A DNA stretch of 9,480 bases from SIG480 sp045636165 (lineage in GTDB: Bacteria > Bacillota > Clostridia > Oscillospirales > JAAYXM01): NCBI GenBank assembly GCA_045636165.1, contig JAZTWZ010000062.1:1-9480 (forward strand), in the 5' to 3' direction. The notes under the pieces are model-generated. The model saw only the letters and a list, made by a program, of their open reading frames with translations. It was not told the DNA's origin and made no database searches. The stretch's first letter is position 1. The number at the start of each line of letters is the position of its first letter. Positions 1 to 4,922 of this stretch are shown here, in pieces. The translations under genes and the position numbers were made by a program.

Positions 1-1
1 C

Positions 2-556
2 AATTTAACAGCAGAAAACAAGATTGCTAGCAAAGTGCTTGAAGTAGCAGGGAAGGCTACCATTGGGTCGGGAGGTGGAAATACTCAACACAGCAGTTTT
101 GGTGGCAATATTGTTACTGGTGCTGGCTCTTCTGCTTTTGGTGGTAATAATAAAGTATATGGAGATAAATGTTTTGCGGCTATCACTTCGAATGAAATTC
201 CGGGAAAATTGGAACAAGTATTCATAGCTGGACACGCAAACACTGCAACGTGTTCAAATCAATATATTTTCGGTCAATACGCTGATCCGAAAGCCCCCGA
301 TATTTTCGTTATAGGTAATGGAACGAGCCAAGAAAAAAGGAATCTTTTAGTTGTAGATAGAGATGGAAAAGTAAATGTGGATGGCACCATATTAGCAAAT
401 TACATCTATGTGCCAAATATGGCAGGAGACTATATTCAATCGATGTGTGTGACTACAGATCGAGTGCTTACAGACGAAATTACAACAGATATTCTGCGAA
501 TAGGAAATACTACAATAGAAGAAGACGACCTGAGAAGGATTCTTTCAGTGCGGTGA
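2..556 (+). CDS. Phage fibre-like structural protein, 5'-truncated by window edge
   Basis: The frame is open to the first base of the window, so only the C-terminal 184 codons are seen; a GTG at 35 is internal and not a convincing start. The visible protein begins with Gly/Ser/Asn-rich short repeats (SSFGGN, SSAFGGNN) resembling the left-handed beta-roll of YadA-type head domains. These are followed by VIGNGTSQEKRNLLVVDRDG, a pattern recurrent in phage tail-fibre and trimeric surface proteins, where a strand-rich segment precedes a GKVNVDG turn. The C-terminus is more polar and helical (EEDDLRRIL). No catalytic motif is visible. Base composition looks more AT-rich than in the chromosomal genes to the right, consistent with phage origin. 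It lies six bases upstream of a terminase remnant on the same strand. A trimeric fibre or decoration role is inferred from sequence style, not from a specific family match. Confidence 0.65.
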   Translation, partial: NLTAENKIASKVLEVAGKATIGSGGGNTQHSSFGGNIVTGAGSSAFGGNNKVYGDKCFAAITSNEIPGKLEQVFIAGHANTATCSNQYIFGQYADPKAPDIFVIGNGTSQEKRNLLVVDRDGKVNVDGTILANYIYVPNMAGDYIQSMCVTTDRVLTDEITTDILRIGNTTIEEDDLRRILSVR

Positions 557-562
557 TAATAA

Positions 563-691
563 ATGGAGTTCAACATAACGCCAAAACAGAAGGGGTTTAT
601 TGACGCGGAAGCTTCGGAGGTTCTTTTCGGTGGAGCTGCAGGCGGAGGGAAATCGTACGCTCAGCAGATAGATGTTTTTTATTCACTATAA
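563..691 (+). pseudogene. Phage terminase large subunit, truncated N-terminal fragment
   Basis: An ATG opens a 42-codon frame reading MEFNITPKQKGFIDAEAS, then VLFGGAAGGGKSYAQQID, then VFYSL and TAA. The VLFGGAAGGGKSYAQ segment is the Walker A region and its flank as found at the start of many TerL ATPases of tailed phages, which normally run to 400 or more residues with Walker B and a C-terminal nuclease domain. All of that is missing: similarity stops at about residue 37, and the sequence enters a terminator-like hairpin ten bases after the stop codon. No strong ribosome binding site precedes the ATG; translation may be coupled to the fibre gene six bases upstream. The fragment cannot be a working packaging motor. 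It is read here as the broken edge of a prophage, although a gene split by integration or an assembly junction would look the same. Confidence 0.75.
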
Positions 692-697
692 ACAAAT

Positions 698-746
698 AAA
701 AAAAGACTACCCATGGGAAATCTCATGAGTAGTCTTTACTTTTTTG
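698..746. terminator. Bidirectional hairpin terminator after the phage genes
   Basis: Arms at 702-715 and 724-737 form a 14-base stem with an 8-base loop. The single imperfect position is a C-A mismatch on the plus strand but a G-U wobble on the minus strand, so the RNA hairpin is best read from the minus strand, where it is followed by a run of seven U. On the plus strand it is followed by ACTTTTTT and can still terminate transcription coming from the phage side. Confidence 0.8.
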
Positions 747-825
747 CTCGTATTCTAAATCGAGCACACCAGAACGAAGACTCCGTCAATCATAAAGATT
801 TTGGCTGTGTTCGTCTGGCTCTTCA

Positions 826-846
826 TTGGTGGGCCTTCGGGGACTC
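826..846 (-). repeat. Direct repeat copy of tRNA 3' end (att-like, distal copy)
   Basis: These 21 bases are identical to 972-992, which cover tRNA positions 57-76 plus one base. Similarity decays immediately on both sides, so this is not a second tRNA: D-arm, anticodon arm and the 5' acceptor strand are all absent. A detached copy of a tRNA 3' end on the phage side of an intact tRNA is the usual footprint of tyrosine-recombinase integration. No integrase gene is visible in the window, so the att assignment is inference. Confidence 0.65.
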
Positions 847-858
847 TACCCGCGCACT

Positions 859-897
859 AAAAAGCCTTCCCCCAGAAGCCTTTTTGCGGCAAGCCGC
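859..897. terminator. Terminator-like hairpin pair
   Basis: Arms 859-869 and 875-885 (AAAAAGCCTTC / GAAGCCTTTTT) pair over 11 positions with one internal C-C mismatch and a five-base loop, and carry A- and T-tracts on the two flanks, so the element could act on either strand. A GCGG-CAAG-CCGC hairpin follows directly at 886-897. No gene in the window obviously ends here; on the minus strand it could back up the tRNA terminator. Confidence 0.4.
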
Positions 898-928
898 CGT
901 GCTTTTCTCGTCTCACTCAGGATACCAC

Positions 929-965
929 AAAAAAAGAAAACACCCTATCTTGCGATAGAGTGTTT
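929..965 (-). terminator. Rho-independent terminator of the tRNA
   Basis: On the minus strand, eight bases past the tRNA CCA end, arms 965-954 and 949-938 form a 12-base stem (one G-U pair) around a 4-base loop. They are followed by TTTTCTTTTTTT, the expected U-rich tail. Position and orientation fit transcription ending just after the tRNA. Confidence 0.85.
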
Positions 966-971
966 CTTGTT

Positions 972-992
972 TTGGTGGGCCTTCGGGGACTC
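972..992 (-). repeat. Direct repeat, tRNA-proximal copy (att-like)
   Basis: Identical over 21 bases to 826-846, with a spacing of exactly 146 bases. It includes the 3' half of the T-arm, the 3' acceptor strand and the encoded CCA, so an element inserting here would leave the tRNA whole. It also contains the tRNA base (position 64) that fails to pair in the T-stem. Confidence 0.65.
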
Positions 993-1049
993 GAACCCAG
1001 GACCATCCGGTTATGAGCCGGGAGCTCTAACCAACTGAGCTAAAGGCCC
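973..1049 (-). tRNA. tRNA-Ile2 (CAU anticodon, probably lysidine-modified)
   Basis: Read on the minus strand it is a 77-base cloverleaf with encoded CCA: 7-bp acceptor (GGGCCUU/AAGGCCC), D-arm GCUC...GAGC, anticodon loop CUCAUAA with CAU at 34-36, T-loop UUCGAGU, discriminator A73. CAU could mean initiator, elongator Met or Ile2. A paired G1-C72 argues against the initiator. C4-G69 and C5-G68, known recognition pairs for the lysidine synthetase TilS, favour Ile2, which decodes AUA. Two stem pairs are poor: C27-A43 in the anticodon stem and U50-C64 in the T-stem. An elongator tRNA-Met is the main alternative. A 5' leader hairpin (AGCAGA/TCTGCT at 1057-1072) lies before the mature 5' end. Confidence 0.9.
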
Positions 1050-1086
1050 TTATTGAAGCAGACGTTTCTGCTCAACAAGCTAAATT

Positions 1087-1115
1087 ATTATACAAAAAAA
1101 CGGCATAATTGTCAA
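1087..1115 (-). promoter_or_regulatory. Consensus sigma-A promoter for the tRNA
   Basis: Minus strand: -35 TTGACA at 1115-1110, a 17-base spacer, and -10 TATAAT at 1092-1087. Both boxes match the vegetative consensus exactly. Transcription would start near 1080, about 30 bases before the mature tRNA 5' end. This gives the tRNA strong independent expression even if the upstream DUF4364 operon reads through. Confidence 0.9.
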
Positions 1116-1128
1116 TAGTTTTTTGAAA

Positions 1129-1665
1129 TTAATTGTCCGTTTTAAGGATGGAGCGCAGGAAGTCATTATATATGCGCTCAGCGTTTTTATAGAAGTTTAC
1201 GGTGAATTCCTTTGCCGACTCGCGTGACGGGGCAGACATTGAAAAGGAGAAAACTTCGCCTGACTCATCCGAGAGAGAACAAACAGCACGGAAAGAGCCG
1301 TTTTCTTCAACTATCTTGACGGAAACAAGATTCTTTCTCGTGATTTCGTTGCGGCATTTATCGCAAGCCTTCTCTGCCTTTCTGAGAACGGAGCCGGGGA
1401 CAGAGCTTCGGATAGCGGTAAGGTCACGGATGCCTTTTGGGGTTATCGAATATTTATCTATACCTGAATCTCCCGAGAGCGCGACATGCTCGGTTTTAAC
1501 CATACCGTTTAAATAGTCTGCAAAGTTGAAGTAGTTTATCGCATCGTCAACAAAGACCATCTGCATGAGCTCGTCAAACGAAACGGGCATATCAATATAA
1601 TTCAAAACATGGAGAGTGAGAGTCTTTATTTCAAGCTCGCTTCTGACAAAACCAAGACCGGGCAT
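1129..1665 (-). CDS. DUF4364 family winged-helix protein
   Basis: A 178-residue protein with the DUF4364 layout: an N-terminal segment beginning ELEIKTLTLHVLNYIDMPVSFDELMQM, then YFNFADYLNGMVKTEHVAL and YSITPKGIRDL. This is a helix-turn-helix-like domain with a wing ending in the TPKG motif common to winged-helix proteins. The C-terminal half is a strand-rich domain (VSVKIVEENGSFRAVCSL) followed by a helix. No transmembrane or catalytic residues are seen. The family is frequent in Clostridia and its role is not settled; DNA binding is inferred from the fold. The ATG is preceded by AAGGAGA with about eight bases spacing. It lies 20 bases downstream of the methyltransferase gene, likely the last protein gene of that operon, with no clear terminator between it and the tRNA. 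Confidence 0.85.
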   Translation of the reverse strand: MPGLGFVRSELEIKTLTLHVLNYIDMPVSFDELMQMVFVDDAINYFNFADYLNGMVKTEHVALSGDSGIDKYSITPKGIRDLTAIRSSVPGSVLRKAEKACDKCRNEITRKNLVSVKIVEENGSFRAVCSLSDESGEVFSFSMSAPSRESAKEFTVNFYKNAERIYNDFLRSILKTDN

Positions 1666-1685
1666 AGTTTGCGTCTCCTTTTTAA

Positions 1686-2435
1686 TTAGTATTCGTTTCT
1701 TCTCGCAACATAGAAAATACGAAGGCTTTCATCGGTCGGGTTCTCTTCTGAAAGCTCGCCGTAGCGGGCTTCGAGAGAAAAGCCGTTTCTTTCAAGGGCT
1801 TCTTTTATTTCGCTTTCCGAAAATGCGTATTCCTCGTGTTCTTCAAACGAACGCGACCACAAATCGCCCTCTGCCTTAAAGACATCAATCATCATAAGAC
1901 AGCGTTTTTCCGCTTCATCATACGCCGCGCGCCAGATGCAGACATCTTCGTCACCGTCGCGCATGAAGCACTCGCCGTCAATCGTTTTAAATTTATACTC
2001 TGTATTTACATCAAAGAGGAAAAGTCCACCGGGATTTATGAAGAACTTAAGTCTTGAAAGCGTTGCGTCAAGCGCATCGGGACCGTCGAGATAGTTTATG
2101 CTGTCAAGGCTTGATACGGCGGCGTCAACCGTTCCGTAAAGGTCAAGCTCCTCCATCTCCTGACAGAGAAAAAGCGGAGAGATAGCACCGTCGGGACAGG
2201 GCTTTGCAGCAGCGCAGGAAAGCATATCGGGAGAGGCGTCAACGCCTATGACCTCATACCCGCGCTCGGCAAAAATAAAGGAGAGGGTACCTGTGCCGCA
2301 GGCGAGGTCAAGAATGCTTTTTACTTCCGTATTGTGAGTGGCAAAAAGCTTTTCGAAAAAGTCTGCCCAGCGAGGATATGAAACATCCTCGGTAAATTCG
2401 TCATAGCACAGGGCAAGACTCTCGTAGCGACTCAT
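1686..2435 (-). CDS. Class I SAM-dependent methyltransferase
   Basis: A 249-residue soluble protein. Motif I is DLACGTGT (residues 43-50), after a short N-terminal cap (YDEFTEDVSYPRWADFFEKL). The acidic residue that binds the SAM ribose is probably D66 (VIGVDASPDML). SSLDSINYL matches the motif IV region, and GGLFLFDVNT follows in the core sheet. The C-terminal part (residues 160-249) is a strand-rich insertion with many acidic residues, ending FYVARRNEY. The arrangement is typical of small-molecule or YqeM-like methyltransferases; the substrate cannot be read from sequence. The ATG is preceded by a modest AAGGGGG site. The gene begins 28 bases after the sodium symporter and ends 20 bases before DUF4364, so all three are probably cotranscribed. 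Confidence 0.9.
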   Translation of the reverse strand: MSRYESLALCYDEFTEDVSYPRWADFFEKLFATHNTEVKSILDLACGTGTLSFIFAERGYEVIGVDASPDMLSCAAAKPCPDGAISPLFLCQEMEELDLYGTVDAAVSSLDSINYLDGPDALDATLSRLKFFINPGGLFLFDVNTEYKFKTIDGECFMRDGDEDVCIWRAAYDEAEKRCLMMIDVFKAEGDLWSRSFEEHEEYAFSESEIKEALERNGFSLEARYGELSEENPTDESLRIFYVARRNEY

Positions 2436-2463
2436 AAAGCGACCCCCTTAATATACTGCTTTA

Positions 2464-3924
2464 TTACTTAAATATTCCGAGACCGAAGAATGAATCCATC
2501 TGACCAAGGAAGACAAGGAACATAACGATAGGAACAAATATGCGCATGCAGATAGAATAGAATGAAGAGAAGAAACATTTTTTGTTTCCGTTTACTTCTT
2601 CAAGAATTGTTTTAGGCTTCAACACCCATGCAACAATGATGCTCATGATAAGAGCACCGAGCGGCATGAGGATACCTTCTGCGATGGTATCGATAAAGTC
2701 AAGCCAGCAGTCGTTGAACGAGCCGATAATTCCGAAGGTTTTCTGGAAAGGAACCCATATACCGTTTGAGCCGAGACCGTCGATTGCAACAATCGCAGCT
2801 TCTGCTGCAACAGCAATGCAAACCCAGAGAATAACCTTGTTTCGCTTCGGGTCGCGACCGCGTTCGATGTTGCGGTCGATAAAGTATGCACAAACAACCT
2901 CAAGAAGAGAAATGATAGAGGTCGTAGCAGCTATAACTACGAGGAGATAGAATATTGCACCGAAAATGGGACCGATTGCACCCATAGAGTTAAAAACATC
3001 CTGGAGGGTAATATAGAGAAGCTTCGGACCGCCAAGCTGGATTTCGCTGAGCGGAACGCCCTGGGAAATACCTGTTGAGATAGCTGCCGGCAAAACTGCA
3101 AGTCCTGCAAGAAGGGCGACGATAGTATCACAAATTGAAATAACGATTGAGTTTTTAACGAGGCTTTCGCCTTTTTTGAGGTATGAACCGTAGGTAATCA
3201 TAATTCCCATTGCAAGAGAAAGAGAGAAGAAGACCTGGCCGCCTGCCGTTGCAAGGACTGTTATAAAGCTCGGCGCTTTTTCTACAAAGCCTGCGCTGAC
3301 CGAATATCCGGGAACGAACATGTACTTAAGACCCTCAACTGCATTCGGGAGCGTAACCGAACGGATAACGATGATGAGGAGCATAACGAAGAGAGCCGGC
3401 ATACCGATTTTATTGAACTTCTCGATGCCTCCTGAAACTCCGCCACGGTTAATAATATAGCAAAGAGCCATAAAGACGAGTGTGTAAATGAGAGAAGAGG
3501 TGGGGTTAGTGAGCATTGCGGCGAAAGATTCCGCGCCTGCAACGGCTGTCGCACCCGTAAATATGTTTGAGAGATTCAAAACCATATATTCGATGCAGTA
3601 TGCACCGAGAACGGTATAGAAGCTGAGGATAAGGAACGGCGCAATAACTGCCATCCAACCAAGGAAGGAGAATTTCTTTGAAAGCATTCTGTAAGCGCCT
3701 ATCGGGTTTTTGCCTGTTTTTCTTCCTATCGCAAGCTCTGAAACCATCATGGTAATACCGACGGTGACGGAGATGAGAATGTAAACCAGAAGGAAAGTGA
3801 AACCGCCCGATTTACCCATTTTATACGGAAAACCCCAGATGTTGCCAAGACCTACTGCCGAGCCGACAGCTGACATAATAAAACCAAAACTTGAGGCCCA
3901 TGAGCCGCGCTTGTTGTTGTCCAA
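2464..3924 (-). CDS. NSS (SLC6/LeuT-fold) sodium-dependent transporter
   Basis: With a TTG start at 3924 the protein has 486 residues and about 11 predicted membrane helices, the count common in short bacterial NSS symporters such as MhsT. TM1 carries the broken-helix sodium-site motif AVGLGNIWGFPY (residues 23-34); GQVFFSLSLAMGIMITYGSY is the conserved TM6 segment; TM8 contains AATTSIISLLEV. Function inferred from family: Na+-coupled uptake of an amino acid or related solute across the inner membrane. Residue 31 is Gly where LeuT and most relatives have the gate Arg (WRFP). The start is chosen because AAGGAGGA sits seven bases before TTG and the protein then opens MDNNKRGSW, as in relatives. 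The upstream in-frame ATG at 3957 has no binding site and would add 11 unusual residues. First gene of a likely three-gene minus-strand operon. Confidence 0.93.
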   Translation of the reverse strand: MDNNKRGSWASSFGFIMSAVGSAVGLGNIWGFPYKMGKSGGFTFLLVYILISVTVGITMMVSELAIGRKTGKNPIGAYRMLSKKFSFLGWMAVIAPFLILSFYTVLGAYCIEYMVLNLSNIFTGATAVAGAESFAAMLTNPTSSLIYTLVFMALCYIINRGGVSGGIEKFNKIGMPALFVMLLIIVIRSVTLPNAVEGLKYMFVPGYSVSAGFVEKAPSFITVLATAGGQVFFSLSLAMGIMITYGSYLKKGESLVKNSIVISICDTIVALLAGLAVLPAAISTGISQGVPLSEIQLGGPKLLYITLQDVFNSMGAIGPIFGAIFYLLVVIAATTSIISLLEVVCAYFIDRNIERGRDPKRNKVILWVCIAVAAEAAIVAIDGLGSNGIWVPFQKTFGIIGSFNDCWLDFIDTIAEGILMPLGALIMSIIVAWVLKPKTILEEVNGNKKCFFSSFYSICMRIFVPIVMFLVFLGQMDSFFGLGIFK

Positions 3925-3931
3925 AATAATG

Positions 3932-3939
3932 TCCTCCTT
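3932..3939 (-). promoter_or_regulatory. Ribosome binding site that fixes the TTG start of the NSS gene
   Basis: AAGGAGGA on the minus strand is a near-perfect Shine-Dalgarno. It lies seven bases before TTG (3924-3922) and downstream of the alternative ATG at 3957, so it can only serve the TTG. Confidence 0.88.
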
Positions 3940-3972
3940 ATCATATATGAAAACCAAATATTATATAGAATT

Positions 3973-4001
3973 AGAATACTATATTTTTCCTTGCGGGTCA
4001 A
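3973..4001 (-). promoter_or_regulatory. Probable promoter of the NSS-methyltransferase-DUF4364 operon
   Basis: Minus strand: TTGACC at 4001-3996, a 17-base spacer, and TATTCT at 3978-3973. A second TATAAT lies a few bases downstream without an equally good -35. It is arranged back to back with the plus-strand promoter in the same 142-base gap. Confidence 0.6.
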
Positions 4002-4011
4002 GATAAAAATA

Positions 4012-4040
4012 TATACTTTAGCGTTATTTTGTGGTATAAT
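4012..4040 (+). promoter_or_regulatory. Extended -10 promoter for the PyrF-like operon
   Basis: TATAAT at 4035-4040 is preceded by TGG, giving the TGn extended -10. The -35 position (TATACT at 4012-4017, 17-base spacer) is weak, as is usual for extended -10 promoters. The start codon follows 26 bases after the -10, with AGAGGG at 4054-4059 as binding site. Confidence 0.7.
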
Positions 4041-4066
4041 GTATTTTGTGAAAAGAGGGATAAATT

Positions 4067-4903
4067 ATGAAATTAGATTCACTTATGACAAAAATTGCAT
4101 TAGGCGCAGCTCCGTGTGTCGTCGGTCTTGATATGGGATATTCTGAACTGCCGCTTGAGTTTATGAGAGGATATGCAGATAAAGCCGAGGCTGTCCGCGC
4201 GTTCAACCGTGTTCTTATAGGAACGGTCTGCGATATCATTCCTGCGATTTCAGTAAATGTCGCAGCTCTTCTTCCGTACGGCACTGAAACTGTGCTCGAC
4301 GCGATATCTTATGCAAAGGAAAAGGGTCTTTTCACAATAGCTGATGCGAAATGCAGTGGCGACCCCGTTGCCGCAAAAGCAGAGGCAGAGCTTTATTTTG
4401 ATGTTTTTGATGCAGACTGCGTGACCGTCTCTCCGTATTTCGGAACGGACGGACTCGCTCCGATTTTTGAAAAGAGCCGTGAGCAGGAAAAGAGCGTTTT
4501 CGTTGCTGCTCATTCCGAATATGGGTCTCCGCGCGAGGTGCGCGAGCTTATTGCCGGAACAAGAAGCGTTTACCGCGTGGTTTGTGAAAAGGTAAGCCAT
4601 CTCGGCGATGACCGAGTAGGGGATATGGGATATTCTGAAATCGGGCTTTCGGTTGGAGGAGTTAAAAACGCTGTTCTCTCTGAGCTTCGCAGAACATACA
4701 AGAAAACACCGATGCTTATAACAGGCTATGACGGAGAGAAAACTGCGGCGCGCGATATAAACGGAGCGTTTGACATACGCGGGCTTGGCGGACTTGTATA
4801 TGTGACAAGAGCGATAACCGAGCCGCAAGGAGAGGGTGCATATTCCGAGAGAGTGCGCCGTGCGGCAGAGGAAACCGTGCGCGAGCTTAAGCTTTGTTTT
4901 TAG
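4067..4903 (+). CDS. PyrF-family protein (type 2 OMP decarboxylase fold) with altered active site
   Basis: A 278-residue TIM-barrel protein clearly related to type 2 orotidine-5'-phosphate decarboxylase, which makes UMP from OMP. Landmarks: CVVGLD (17-22), AFN (45-47), ADAK (92-95), VSPYFGTDGLAP (121-132), GYSEIGLSVGG (188-198), TGYDGE (219-224), VTRAI (246-250). Several catalytic positions differ from the family. The Lys of the VKP/YKVQ segment is Ser62. DxKRGD has become D93-A-K95-C-S-G-D99, one residue longer. The phosphate-binding GYGAQGG has become GYDGEKT, although Arg248 of the final SRG motif is kept. Many relatives would be annotated pyrF by homology, but genuine decarboxylase activity is doubtful here; no other pyrimidine gene is in the window. 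A divergent or repurposed paralogue is the best reading. First gene of the plus-strand operon; start supported by AGAGGG seven bases upstream. Confidence 0.85.
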   Translation: MKLDSLMTKIALGAAPCVVGLDMGYSELPLEFMRGYADKAEAVRAFNRVLIGTVCDIIPAISVNVAALLPYGTETVLDAISYAKEKGLFTIADAKCSGDPVAAKAEAELYFDVFDADCVTVSPYFGTDGLAPIFEKSREQEKSVFVAAHSEYGSPREVRELIAGTRSVYRVVCEKVSHLGDDRVGDMGYSEIGLSVGGVKNAVLSELRRTYKKTPMLITGYDGEKTAARDINGAFDIRGLGGLVYVTRAITEPQGEGAYSERVRRAAEETVRELKLCF

Positions 4904-4922
4904 GAAACGGAAGGGAAAAAGT

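Larger units (their letters stand above)
692..972. other. Gene-free junction between prophage remnant and tRNA
   Basis: About 280 bases with no credible gene; short open frames here cross hairpins and the tRNA. It holds, left to right: the terminator at 702-737; an interrupted inverted repeat (CCAGA-a-CGAA at 769-778 against TTCGTCTGG at 810-818, with flanking GAGC/CTC); a copy of the tRNA 3' end at 826-846; a hairpin at 859-885; a short GCGG/CCGC hairpin at 886-897; and the tRNA terminator at 929-965. The layout fits an attachment-site junction. Confidence 0.6.

Noticed and set aside
674..760. Terminase continuing after a one-base frameshift in the T run at 675-680
   Set aside because: Removing one T gives FIHYKQIKKDYPWEIS then a stop, which does not resemble the expected continuation of TerL and enters the hairpin; truncation is simpler.
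826..905. Possible second tRNA on the minus strand
   Set aside because: Only the 3' T-arm/acceptor part matches; no D-arm, anticodon arm or complementary 5' acceptor strand can be found.
692..972. CRISPR array or tandem repeats in the junction
   Set aside because: Only one repeat pair exists, separated by 146 bases, and it matches a tRNA end; there is no regular repeat-spacer pattern.
713..1038. Two overlapping plus-strand open frames (81 and 70 codons)
   Set aside because: They run through terminator hairpins, the att-like repeat and the antisense of the tRNA, lack binding sites and resemble no protein; chance frames.
1050..1086. T-box or riboswitch-like leader before the tRNA
   Set aside because: Only a small 6-bp hairpin (1057-1072) is present in a short leader; there is no terminator/antiterminator pair.
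3925..4066. Pyrimidine-responsive attenuator upstream of the PyrF-like gene
   Set aside because: The 26 bases between -10 and start codon leave no room for a PyrR-type leader, and no hairpin plus T-run is seen.
4250..4828. 192-codon frame antisense to the PyrF-like gene
   Set aside because: It mirrors the codon structure of a well-supported gene and shows no recognisable motif.
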